From NCBI RefSeq assembly GCF_003385235.1, contig NZ_PQIA01000018.1, positions 27,176 through 91,175 on the forward strand: a stretch of DNA of 64,000 nt. Direction: 5' to 3'. The position numbers were made by a program, and so were the translations under genes. Origin of the DNA: Amycolatopsis circi. GTDB lineage: Bacteria > Actinomycetota > Actinomycetes > Mycobacteriales > Pseudonocardiaceae. The notes under the pieces are model-generated. The model searched no databases. It worked only from the letters and a program-made list of their open reading frames with translations, and had not been told where the DNA came from. Below, in pieces: positions 17,048-25,080 of this stretch (positions are counted from its first letter, which is position 1; each line of letters opens with the position of its first letter).

Positions 17048-19129
17048 TTATCCGCGCGTCGACTGCTGCCTGCGTTTCACCAGCCGAGTGAACCGCTTCC
17101 GCGCGGGCGCGAGTTCCTCGATCCTCAGCGCCGCGAGCACGCCGAACGACACGCCGAGCCCGACGAGGCCCTGCAGGATCAGCTTGACCCACGCGGTCGC
17201 CCGGACCCCGACGTCCGGCACGATCCAGCCGACGACGACAGCCGCGGCGACGCCGAGTCCGCTCGCTACGACCGTGAACAGGATGACCCCGAGCGCCCGC
17301 TTGCTGCGCAGGTGGCCGAGGCTTGCCCACAACCAGACTTGGCCCAGGATCGCGCCGACCACGAACGTCAGGGAGTTCACCAGCATCGTGCCCAGCACGA
17401 TGCTGCGCGCGTCCAGCAACACCGGGCAGAGATACAGCAGCGGAACCTTCACCGCGGTCATCACGACCATGATCAGCGTCGGGGTGCGCGCGTCCTTCAT
17501 CGCGTAGAACACCCGCAGCTGCAGCATGACCAGCGCATACGGCAGCAGCCCGAACGACGAGATCGCCAGCGCCTGACCGAGCCGGCCCGCGTCGGCCACG
17601 GAGTTCACGCCGCCGCTGAACAGGGCCACACCGATCGGCGAGCCCACCACTGTCAGCACGGCAGCGATCGGCACCAGCATCACGATGGAGATGCGCGACG
17701 CGTAGGAAAGATCGGCCACGACCTTGCGCACGTCGCCGTCCGCGGCGTTGCGGGACAGCCGCGGCATGATCGCGGTCAGCAGGGACACCCCGATCACGCC
17801 GTAGGGCAGCTGGAACAGCAGCCAGGCGTTGGCGTAGATGGTCACCCCGCCCGGGTCGCCGCTGGTCAGCACCCGGGTGTTGACCGTCAGGCCGATCAGG
17901 CTGATGCCGACGTAGCCGAGGATCCACAGAGCGAGGCCGCCGAACTCCTTCATCCGCTTGTCGATGCCCCAGCGCCATTTGAAGCGGAACCCCGTCCGCA
18001 GCAGCGGCGGAAACAGCAGCGCCGCCTGCACGACGATGCCCGTCGTGACGCCGATGCCGAGCACGAGCACCTTCGGGTCGCTCAGGTGCACCGGATCGGT
18101 CGAGATCTTGCCCGGCATGAGCATGAACAACGCCAGGGTCGCGATGACGACGACGTTGTTCATCACCGGCGCCCATGCGGTCGGGCCGAAGATGTGCTTG
18201 GCGTTGAGGATCGCCGACAGCAGCGCGAACACGCCGTAGAAGAAGATCTCGGGCAGCAGCAGCCGGGCGAACGCGTTGGTCAGTGCGGAGTTGGCTTGTC
18301 CGCCCTTCTCCAGATACAGCGAGGTCAGCGCCGGTGCCGCGGTCACGGCGAGGACGGTGCCCACGGCCAGGACCGTCAGGCCCAGCGTGAGCAATCGCTG
18401 GGTGTACGCCGCGCCGCCGTCGGGGTCGTCCTGCGACCGCACGATCAACGGCACCACGACACTGCTGAGCACGCCGCCGAGCAGCAGCTCGAAGACGCTG
18501 TTCGGCAGCGTGTTGGCGATGGTGAACGAGTCGTTCTCGACGCCGGTGCCGACCGCCCACACGAGCATGATCTTCCACAGGAAGCCGGTGATCCGGCTGA
18601 CCAGCGAGGCGATGGCCATCTGCCCGCTGGACTTCGCGATCGACGGCGCCGCCGCCTTCGGCTGGACGCGCGGTAAGTAGTCGGTGGCCTCGCGCCCCGG
18701 CCCCTCGCCGAGCGGGCCGGCCGGCGCGCCGCTGAGCGGCCGCGGCAGCATCCGGGTGGCGAGCGAGTCGTACGGACGCAACGCATCCGGGTCGGCGACC
18801 GGCCACTTCGGACTCGCCGGCACCCCGCCGACGCGCGGGATGAACACCGTCGCGTCGGGATCGTCCGGCGCCAGCGGCGGCGCGCCGAACGGCATGCTGT
18901 TCTGCCCGCTCCCCTGCCCCCACGGCCGGACCGGCGACCGCCGCTGCGCGGGCGGCGGGGGCTGGCGCGTCTCCGGGAGCTGCTGGCCGCGGGGTGGCAT
19001 CTGCCTGCGATGATCGTCTGCCGCCGGCGGGATACGGCTGGTCTGCTGCTCCGGCGGAGGACGCCGCGTGACACGTTCGGCGGGACGCTCGGGTGGCCAC
19101 CCTGGGTCGCTGTCCAACGTGTGCCCCAT
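17048..19129 (-). CDS. murJ: Lipid II flippase MurJ/MviN-family membrane protein
   Basis: 693 residues. The first 170 or so are Pro/Arg/Gln-rich and probably disordered in the cytoplasm. The rest has about 14 membrane helices with typical MurJ segments (SRITGFLWKIMLV, LLPEIFFYGVFALLSAILNAK, LTAIMPRLSR, FYAMKDARTPT). MurJ moves lipid II across the membrane for peptidoglycan synthesis. The protein ends in a short basic tail (RKRFTRLVKRR), without the kinase-like and extracellular domains of mycobacterial MviN. The ATG at 19129 is preferred to a TTG two codons upstream. It stands alone here, so it could be the main flippase or a paralogue. Confidence 0.9.
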   Translation of the reverse strand: MGHTLDSDPGWPPERPAERVTRRPPPEQQTSRIPPAADDHRRQMPPRGQQLPETRQPPPPAQRRSPVRPWGQGSGQNSMPFGAPPLAPDDPDATVFIPRVGGVPASPKWPVADPDALRPYDSLATRMLPRPLSGAPAGPLGEGPGREATDYLPRVQPKAAAPSIAKSSGQMAIASLVSRITGFLWKIMLVWAVGTGVENDSFTIANTLPNSVFELLLGGVLSSVVVPLIVRSQDDPDGGAAYTQRLLTLGLTVLAVGTVLAVTAAPALTSLYLEKGGQANSALTNAFARLLLPEIFFYGVFALLSAILNAKHIFGPTAWAPVMNNVVVIATLALFMLMPGKISTDPVHLSDPKVLVLGIGVTTGIVVQAALLFPPLLRTGFRFKWRWGIDKRMKEFGGLALWILGYVGISLIGLTVNTRVLTSGDPGGVTIYANAWLLFQLPYGVIGVSLLTAIMPRLSRNAADGDVRKVVADLSYASRISIVMLVPIAAVLTVVGSPIGVALFSGGVNSVADAGRLGQALAISSFGLLPYALVMLQLRVFYAMKDARTPTLIMVVMTAVKVPLLYLCPVLLDARSIVLGTMLVNSLTFVVGAILGQVWLWASLGHLRSKRALGVILFTVVASGLGVAAAVVVGWIVPDVGVRATAWVKLILQGLVGLGVSFGVLAALRIEELAPARKRFTRLVKRRQQSTRG

Positions 19130-19276
19130 CGTCAACGGTCGATTCGAACCCCAAGGGTAGTCACTACGCGCGGCCAGGCGCCCGCTCCGGCCACTGAACT
19201 AACGGCACTTGCTGACGGTCTCTTCGTCGATCCGTTGGGTGGTCGCGTCGGCGGCCGGCTGGGTTCGGGGTCCGGG

Positions 19277-19657
19277 CTACCAGATCCACATCCGTCGCGG
19301 GTCGGTCTGACCGTTTTCATCGACTCCGATGAGATGGGCGGCTTCGGGGCCGGTGCGCGACTCGTCGTCGAGCGGGACGGCGAAGCGGTGCTCGCCGGAG
19401 TCCACGGCGAGGTAGTGATGGGGGATCACTTCGCAGTGTTCGATCACTGTGCCGATGTAGGAACGCATGACAACCGGTGACTGTCCTTCCGGGAAGCGCC
19501 ATCCGCGGCAACCGTACAGCCCGAACGGGTTCGCGAGGGCCCGCAGGATGGGTCCGTCGAAGTGCAGTTCGACGTAGTCGCGCACAAAGCAGACCGCACT
19601 GACCTCTCGGCCGACGAGGAGCTGCAACGGGGCGAAGGGGTCGTCAGCGATGGCCAC
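19277..19657 (-). CDS. Conserved small protein, unknown function
   Basis: 126 residues, start GTG at 19657. The composition is that of a real soluble protein: a first strand pair (REVSAVCFVRDYVELHFDG), a Gly/Trp-rich turn (LYGCRGWRFPEGQ) and a second part with FAVPLDDESRTGPEAAHL. Short beta-rich proteins of this type are scattered through actinomycete genomes. No catalytic pattern is visible and no operon partner is close. Confidence 0.6.
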   Translation of the reverse strand: MAIADDPFAPLQLLVGREVSAVCFVRDYVELHFDGPILRALANPFGLYGCRGWRFPEGQSPVVMRSYIGTVIEHCEVIPHHYLAVDSGEHRFAVPLDDESRTGPEAAHLIGVDENGQTDPRRMWIW

Positions 19658-19929
19658 GCGACCATGCTGTCAGAAGCACGGGCGGCGGGGTGTCGATCCT
19701 GCGGCTAGTCACGTCGCCGGGGACGCTGGTGTCGTCCTCCTGACGCAGGTCTGGGTGATCTTGCCCTTCACCTCGGCCAGGCTGAGCTGCGGCTCTTTGA
19801 TTTCCCCGGGTCATCTGTCGCGTTTGGTTCATCCCGCTGTTCGCGTCGGGTCACGGTCCCAGCCACAGCAGCCGTTCCAGCTCCGCCACACCGGCCACCA
19901 GCGAAGCACCTTCGCAACGGAATCGATAG
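19658..19929. other. Noncoding stretch
   Basis: No supported gene. Short frames on both strands lack ribosome binding sites and family resemblance. Confidence 0.3.
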
Positions 19930-20364
19930 CGATTCCTCGGAAATCGGCCGCGCCCACGACCCGAACTACCTAAATCAACAACGGAAACCGATATAGCCTC
20001 CCTGCTGCAGGCCGAGAAACCTGCCCACGCCCGCAAGCGCAGCGACAGAACCGAGCAGCGGAGATTCGGGCGCGGTCATCGCGAAAACGCAGACTCCGCG
20101 ACGACCGGCCACGGAGCGGCGAGCATCTGCCCTGACGGTTACGCCTGCATTTGGAAGAAGGCCAGCCTCCAAGGCCAAGTCTACGTATTCACCCCGACGA
20201 GCAGCTGTTACTGGCGTGGCTGGGGAAGGTCGGCATCCAACCAATCAGGCCACGCGGTCGCCTTCTGCAAGAACCACAACTGCACGGGGCCGGTCTTCGT
20301 GCTCCTCAGCGGCTACTACGCCCATAGCGTCGGATGGAATATCGCGAGCAGCCGGATCGGCTGA
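19930..20364 (+). pseudogene. Remnant of a secreted Cys-rich protein (peptidase inhibitor I36-like)
   Basis: The frame is open between two stops and has no ATG, GTG or TTG. From 20119 it encodes a clear domain: SICPDGYACIWKKASLQGQ, then SSCYWRGWGRSASNQSG, AFCKNHNCTGP and a C-terminal SGYYAHSVGWN. The Cys spacing and the CPxGYxCxW opening resemble small secreted inhibitors and I36-type beta-gamma-crystallin-like proteins of actinomycetes. The expected signal peptide is absent; an adjacent frame (around 20010-20075) reads like a secreted N-terminus, so a frame break is likely. It lies just upstream of the tRNA-like locus. Confidence 0.5.
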
Positions 20365-20556
20365 GCACGTCAGAACTGGGGAAGATCTTTAGTGCGTGTC
20401 GTTGTTCTTCGTCACAGCAGTGTTTTCGCGACGCCCAGCGGGTTCAGACGAAGCCTCTGGCCACCGCGGTCACGACCCCGGAACCCAGCACTCCCCCGCC
20501 TTAATCAGTGGCGGCACGGTCCCGCGACCGCATAAGCTTTCCGGCGCGGGGAGCGG
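20365..20556 (+). promoter_or_regulatory. Upstream region of the tRNA-like locus
   Basis: About 190 bases without a gene. TAAGCT at 20533-20538 could be a -10 element, placing a start some 10 bases before the first tRNA-like gene. No good -35 was found, so this is tentative. Confidence 0.3.
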
Positions 20557-20631
20557 CATGGAGTAGATCAGCGGCAGATCGCCCGGCTCTTAACCGGGAG
20601 GGCGCGGGTTCGAGTCCTGCCTCCATGTCCA
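20557..20631 (+). tRNA. tRNA-like gene 1, anticodon CTT (Lys by anticodon)
   Basis: A complete class I cloverleaf can be drawn. Acceptor: CATGGAG (20557-20563) with CTCCATG (20621-20627), 7 of 7 pairs. TA at positions 8-9. D-arm: GATC/GATC around a 7-base loop containing GG. Anticodon arm: CCCGG/CCGGG with loop CTCTTAA and anticodon 20589-20591. Variable loop of 5. T-arm: GCGGG/CCTGC (one G-T pair) with loop TTCGAGT. The discriminator is T and CCA follows in the DNA (20629-20631). The D-loop is short and the body does not resemble ordinary bacterial tRNA-Lys. It is a near-copy of the second tRNA-like gene 11 bases downstream. Confidence 0.8.
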
Positions 20632-20642
20632 CCCCTCCGCTT

Positions 20643-20715
20643 CTTGGAGTAGTTCAGCAGGCAGAACGCCCGGCTCAGGCCCGGGAGGGCGCAGGTTCGA
20701 ATCCTGCCTCCAAGT
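20643..20715 (+). tRNA. tRNA-like gene 2, anticodon CAG (Leu by anticodon, but class I shape)
   Basis: Acceptor: CTTGGAG (20643-20649) with CTCCAAG (20708-20714), 7 of 7 pairs. TA at 8-9. D-arm: GTTC/GAAC with an 8-base loop. Anticodon arm: CCCGG/CCGGG with loop CTCAGGC and anticodon at 20676-20678. Variable loop of only 5. T-arm: GCAGG/CCTGC with loop TTCGAAT. Discriminator T; no CCA in the DNA. A normal tRNA-Leu has a long variable arm, missing here, so anticodon and body disagree. Relative to gene 1, acceptor and D-stem changes are compensated on both strands, so the fold is under selection. The coding gene starts 23 bases downstream. Confidence 0.8.
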
Positions 20716-20738
20716 CTTCGAGAGCAGGGGGAATCCAC

Positions 20739-23027
20739 ATGGGACACACCGCGTCGCCGGGGTACGCCTACGGGCAGTTGCAGCGGGCTGTGCGCACCGC
20801 TATGTCCGCGAAGGACAGTGCGACGCGCCAGCGTGCACGGGCGAAGGCAAGCCGGTGGCAGGACGTCCTGACGGGCATGGCCGCCGGTTCCCTGCGGATC
20901 GGCTCGCGGGTTCCGGTCGCGGGCACTCCGGCGTGGGTGACCCTCGAAGTCGCGCACGGCGGGTTCGCCACCGGACGCTTCCTCGCCGAAGTCCCGCTCT
21001 CCCCCGCCGAGGCCGCGCTGTGTGCCGACGGGCCGGGCACGACCGATCGCGAACGGCTCAACCTCTGGTACCTCACCGACGCCGGGCTCGCCACGCTGCG
21101 CGCCATGCTGGCCACCGAGTCCTACCGGATCGAGGTTCCGGAGGACGCCGCGCTGCTGGTCGTCGCGTGGCTGCTCGATCACGGGCACGCCGAAGCCGCA
21201 CTCGACCTCGTCGCCGAGCTTCGTCCACTGCTGCATCGCTTGCGCCTGGCCCCATTGCCCGGCGCGGCGCCGCGACCGGCGGGCGCCTTGGTGCGGCTGA
21301 GCACGGTCGGCGAGGTCCGCGATTCGCTGCGGTCGGCGAGCATCCGGCCCGCGATCGCGGCGATGCTGGAAACGTTGAAGGTGTGGCACCCGCTGTTCGA
21401 CCGGCTGGTCGCGCTGTGGTGCGACACCGTGGAGGGCGAGCTGCCGCGGCTGGCCGAAACCGGCGTCACCGGCGGCTGGCCTTGCCGTGCCTGGCCGCAG
21501 GACTGGGAGGAGCGCCGCGCCCACTGGCTCGCCGACTACGCGAGCGCGAGCGTCCGGCACACCGCGTCGAAAGCCCACCTCGACCCGAAGAGCAACTTCG
21601 CTCGGCTGCATCGCGCGTTGCTGGCGTGCGAGCACGACAGCGCGGAACTGACCGGCCGGGACGTGGGCTGGATCCGCCGTGCCCTGGCGAACACGATCAC
21701 CAAGCACGGCGAACCGGGATCGGAACCGCGGGCGGCGTTGCGGGCGCTGCAGTCCGCGGTCGCCGCGCGGCCCACCCACGCAGAACTCGCGGCCGCACTG
21801 GTCGATCGGCTGGACCGCTTCCCGGCTGACGGCGGGCTGCCGTCGATCGAACCGGTCGCCGAGGACGCGCCAGCACATTTGGTCGCCAAGGTCGCCCGCG
21901 CGCTGGAGGCGCCGATCGAGGAACTGGTCGCGCGGAACGTGATCACCTCGGCCGACGTCCTCGCGACGGTCCTCCCGCAGATCACCGCGCAACTGCTGGC
22001 GGCGAACTTCGAAGACGAGCGGCTCTCGACGCTGTACGCGCAGACCTACGCGGCCTTCCACCGCCGGCGAAGCTTGCTGCTGCTCGACTTGGAACAGCAG
22101 GTCCGGCTTGAGGAACTGCCCTGGGTCCACGCGATCGATCCGGTGCGGGCGCGCCGTCCGGACGCTGCCCGGGCGGCGCGCCAGACGCTGGCCCAGACGG
22201 TGCTGCTGGCGCTCGGCGCGTTCCCGCATGCGATCCTGCCGAACACGCTGGTGCGCGAACTCGGCGCGCTCGCCAAGCAGGCCGGGCAGCCGATGCCGCT
22301 GGTGGAGGAGGTCGCCGCCGACATCTTCATGGGAACGTTCACCGCGAAATGGCGGACGGCGGCGGAAATCGCGAGCCGCACGATGGCGGGCACGCTCTAC
22401 GCCCGCTACTACGACCTGCCGCAGTCCTGGCCGTCGACACCGCGCCCGCGCCCGTTCCGCATGCGCGCCAAGCGCACCGCCGACGACTTCGCCGACGTGT
22501 GCGCGGCCCGCGCCGCCGAAGCCCAGCCGACGCGGCGGCCCCGTTCAGTAGCCGCGAACGGCACGGTGCTGGAGCAGAGCCAGATCCTCACGACGCAGAA
22601 CCTGGCAGTTCTGGTGGACACGCTGGATCTGCGGAAGCGGGTCCAGGCATCGGCGCCCGAACTGGCCGCCGAGACGTTGACGTGGATCGTGCGTCGGCTG
22701 TCGACCCGCACCGACGATCACCACGCGGCCCTGCAGGCGATCAAGAACGCGGCCTACGCTTGGCGGCAGGCGCTGTTCTTCCTGAGCCTCTGCGACGTCG
22801 ACGTTCAGCGGGCGACCGTGCGTCAGCTCGCCGAGCAGGTGACCCGTGCGGGCCTGGCCGAGCGGTTCGCCCCGGCGGTGGCAGGCTTGGCGCACGTGGT
22901 GGAAGGCGGCCGGTTCACCCCGGAGGGCCGGGCGGACGACGGCACAGGACGGCGGTTCCTTGGCTGGACCACTGGCAAGCACTGGTGTCTGCCGGAACCC
23001 GCGCGCCAAGTGTCTCGCGGGGCATGA
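20739..23027 (+). CDS. Large helical protein of unknown function linked to the tRNA-like genes
   Basis: 762 residues. The ATG at 20739 has AGGGGG 8 bases upstream and sits 23 bases after the second tRNA-like gene, so all three are probably on one transcript. I recognise no catalytic motif, signal peptide or membrane helix. The N-terminal 110 residues are Lys/Arg-rich (RQRARAKASRWQDVLTG), then TPAWVTLEVAHGGFATGR. The rest looks almost wholly alpha-helical, as in a solenoid, with the conserved-looking blocks LVALWCDTVEGELPRL, GGWPCRAWPQDW, GRDVGWIRRALANTITKHG, VEEVAADIFMGTFTAKW and TLYARYYDLP. The last part carries TTQNLAVL and YAWRQALFFLSLCD. It could bind RNA, by inference from context. It lacks a von Willebrand A domain, so it is not an evident Ro60/Rsr protein. 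Confidence 0.8.
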   Translation: MGHTASPGYAYGQLQRAVRTAMSAKDSATRQRARAKASRWQDVLTGMAAGSLRIGSRVPVAGTPAWVTLEVAHGGFATGRFLAEVPLSPAEAALCADGPGTTDRERLNLWYLTDAGLATLRAMLATESYRIEVPEDAALLVVAWLLDHGHAEAALDLVAELRPLLHRLRLAPLPGAAPRPAGALVRLSTVGEVRDSLRSASIRPAIAAMLETLKVWHPLFDRLVALWCDTVEGELPRLAETGVTGGWPCRAWPQDWEERRAHWLADYASASVRHTASKAHLDPKSNFARLHRALLACEHDSAELTGRDVGWIRRALANTITKHGEPGSEPRAALRALQSAVAARPTHAELAAALVDRLDRFPADGGLPSIEPVAEDAPAHLVAKVARALEAPIEELVARNVITSADVLATVLPQITAQLLAANFEDERLSTLYAQTYAAFHRRRSLLLLDLEQQVRLEELPWVHAIDPVRARRPDAARAARQTLAQTVLLALGAFPHAILPNTLVRELGALAKQAGQPMPLVEEVAADIFMGTFTAKWRTAAEIASRTMAGTLYARYYDLPQSWPSTPRPRPFRMRAKRTADDFADVCAARAAEAQPTRRPRSVAANGTVLEQSQILTTQNLAVLVDTLDLRKRVQASAPELAAETLTWIVRRLSTRTDDHHAALQAIKNAAYAWRQALFFLSLCDVDVQRATVRQLAEQVTRAGLAERFAPAVAGLAHVVEGGRFTPEGRADDGTGRRFLGWTTGKHWCLPEPARQVSRGA

Positions 23028-23204
23028 CCGCGGTGTTCCTGCGGGACTTTTGCTGCACCATCGTCGGCCACACACCTTCCGGCCATGGTGCAGCAAGCCC
23101 GGGGGTTTCAGCTCGACCTCCGACGGGTTAACGCGCCTTCCTTCCCGTGCGCTCATCCGGCAAAAATCCCGCGTCGCGTGTGCGATTCCGCCTAGGCTGT
23201 CCGC

Positions 23205-23918
23205 ATGCGACGCTTCGACGACGAGGACCTCACCGGCGCGGAGTTCCGCGAGTGCGACCTCAGCAGGGCCCGGCTGGTCGGCGTGGTCATGCAGGACGCC
23301 GAGATCGACGGGCTGGTCACCAATCTCGTCGTCAACGGGGTCGAGGTCATGCCGTACGTCGAGGCGGAACTCGACCGCCGCCACCCGGTGCGGTTGCTGA
23401 TTCGCTCCGACGAACCGACTGACCTACGAGAGGCGTGGCGGCAACTGCGGGACGGCTGGGCGGCGACGGCCGAGCGCGTCCGGTCCATGCCTACAAACAG
23501 CGAGCATCAGGGCGTCGACGGCGAGTGGTCGATGGTCGAAACCTTGCGTCATCTGGTTTTCGTGCACGACTCCTGGTTCCGGCGCTGCGTGCTCGGGCGC
23601 ACCGAGCCGTTCACCGCCTTCGGGTTAGGTCCCCAGTTCGTCATGGACCAGGAGAAGGGGCTCGATCCGTCCGCCCGGCCGAGCCTCGACGAGGTGCTCG
23701 CCGTGCGCGACCGGCAGGCTTCGGGGATCGAGGCGTGGTTGGCCGAGGTCACGCTTGATCAGCTCGCGCAGACCGCGCCGGTCCCCGACGACGGCAGGTG
23801 GCCGCCATACGCCAAGGGGCGGACGGTTCGGCAATGTCTCGGCACCGTCCTCAACGAGGAATGGGCGCACCACCGGTTCTGCACACGCGACCTGGACAAA
23901 CTGTCGCCCCGCCTCTGA
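23205..23918 (+). CDS. Pentapeptide-repeat/DinB fusion protein
   Basis: 237 residues. Residues 1-60 show pentapeptide-like repeats (LTGAEFRECDLSRARLVGV, then MQDAEIDGL). Residues about 85-235 form a four-helix DinB_2 domain with metal-type histidines in MVETLRHLVFVHDSWFRR and EEWAHHRFCTRDLD. DinB-like proteins are metal-dependent thiol transferases or hydrolases using mycothiol or related thiols in actinomycetes. The fusion is recurrent in this phylum; its role is not known. It is preceded by a 177-base gap, so it probably has its own promoter. Confidence 0.82.
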   Translation: MRRFDDEDLTGAEFRECDLSRARLVGVVMQDAEIDGLVTNLVVNGVEVMPYVEAELDRRHPVRLLIRSDEPTDLREAWRQLRDGWAATAERVRSMPTNSEHQGVDGEWSMVETLRHLVFVHDSWFRRCVLGRTEPFTAFGLGPQFVMDQEKGLDPSARPSLDEVLAVRDRQASGIEAWLAEVTLDQLAQTAPVPDDGRWPPYAKGRTVRQCLGTVLNEEWAHHRFCTRDLDKLSPRL

Positions 23919-23955
23919 CCGCCCTATCAGCGACGACAACAGCACGTCGGTCAAT

Positions 23956-25080
23956 TCAGCCGACTAGCTCCTCGAATCGCTGCACCACCTCAGAAGGCGC
24001 GGGCATCCCGGACAGTTCTGCGCTGACCTCCTGCGCGGCGGTGCGCAGATTTCGGTCCGCGACGATCCGCTGCAGCAAAGAAGCGTCCAGCACGTCGGGC
24101 GCGCACGCGAGACCGGCACCGCGCGCCGCGATGGCGTCGGCGTTGACCTGCCGGTCACTCGTTCCGCCGGGCACTATCAATTGCGGCACGCCGGCATCCA
24201 GCGCCGCGAACATCGTTCCCGAGCCTCCGTGATGCACCACAGCGGTGCAGGCAGCGAGCAACGGTCCCATCGGCAACCATCCACCGTCGCGCACGTTCTC
24301 TGGTAGTGCTCCGAGTTTCTGCCGGTCACGCGGTTCCAGCGTGAGAACGAAGTCCGCGTCCACTTCCGGTGCGAGTGCCAAGATCTGTTGCGCCACACCA
24401 ATACCCTGCATCCGCGGCACGATGGTGCCCAGGGTCACCGCGATGAGCGCCCGCCGTGACTCCAGGCGCAGCCAGCTCGGGAGTTTTCCGCTCCCCGCAG
24501 GAAACACCGGACGCATCAGCCAGCCGCCGCGCCGCCCGCCAGTCATGCTCGGCGGGGCGATGTCGAGCCACGGACCGTCGTCGATCAGCTCCTGCACCCC
24601 GTGGCGTTGCAATGCCGCGGCCAGGTGTCGCAGCTGCCCCGCTCGTTCCCCTGGCGAGATCCCGAGGTCGTGCCGAACTGCCGGTACGCCCAGCACCTTC
24701 GCGGCCAGCAATCCGAACGGTGCCATCCGCTCGTAGACCACCAGATCAGGCCGCCACTTCTCGGCGACGGAGATCGCTCCGTCGGCCAGCCAATCGGAGA
24801 AAGTTCCAAAATGGACACCCTCCAGATCCTCGGACCTGGCACCAGCGATGATGCGTTCGTTGACTTCCCGGTAGCGACGGTGAAAGTCGGTGAAGAGGCT
24901 TTTCAACGTGACCCCGGGCGCGACGTCGGCCATCGGCAGCGCCGCCGCTTCGGCCAGCGCAGCCGCTTCCCCGCACGACCCCATCAGCACCTCGTGCCCG
25001 GTGGCCCGCGCTGCTTGAGCCAGCGGCACCAGCGGGAAGAAGTGCCCGACCGCGGGCATCGAGAAAAACAGGATCCTCAC
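23956..25080 (-). CDS. Glycosyltransferase, GT1/MGT-type GT-B fold
   Basis: 374 residues. The N-terminus ILFFSMPAVGHFFPLVPLAQA is the classic opening of macrolide-type GT1 enzymes. The C-terminal half has the nucleotide-sugar motif VVHHGGSGTMFAALDAGVPQL and the loop GGTSDRQVNADAI. It would transfer a sugar from an NDP-sugar to a small acceptor in the cytoplasm. The start is GTG at 25080, overlapping the stop of the membrane-protein gene by four bases (GTGA). It is the last gene of a coupled operon with a methyltransferase and a membrane protein. Confidence 0.9.
   Translation of the reverse strand: MRILFFSMPAVGHFFPLVPLAQAARATGHEVLMGSCGEAAALAEAAALPMADVAPGVTLKSLFTDFHRRYREVNERIIAGARSEDLEGVHFGTFSDWLADGAISVAEKWRPDLVVYERMAPFGLLAAKVLGVPAVRHDLGISPGERAGQLRHLAAALQRHGVQELIDDGPWLDIAPPSMTGGRRGGWLMRPVFPAGSGKLPSWLRLESRRALIAVTLGTIVPRMQGIGVAQQILALAPEVDADFVLTLEPRDRQKLGALPENVRDGGWLPMGPLLAACTAVVHHGGSGTMFAALDAGVPQLIVPGGTSDRQVNADAIAARGAGLACAPDVLDASLLQRIVADRNLRTAAQEVSAELSGMPAPSEVVQRFEELVG

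Noticed and set aside
16943..18676. Long + strand frame over murJ
   Set aside because: Antisense shadow of murJ, rich in His, Arg and Gln with no domain.
19138..19152. GGTTCGAATC-like T-arm on the minus strand upstream of murJ
   Set aside because: The flanking bases do not form a T stem and no acceptor or anticodon arm could be drawn.
20568..22229. Minus-strand frame of about 550 codons opposite the 762-residue gene
   Set aside because: Arg/Gln-rich shadow that would run through both tRNA-like genes.
20739..23027. The 762-residue protein as a Ro60/Rsr protein paired with Y-like RNAs
   Set aside because: No TROVE-type motifs or von Willebrand A metal site were seen, and the RNAs are plain cloverleaves without a Y stem.
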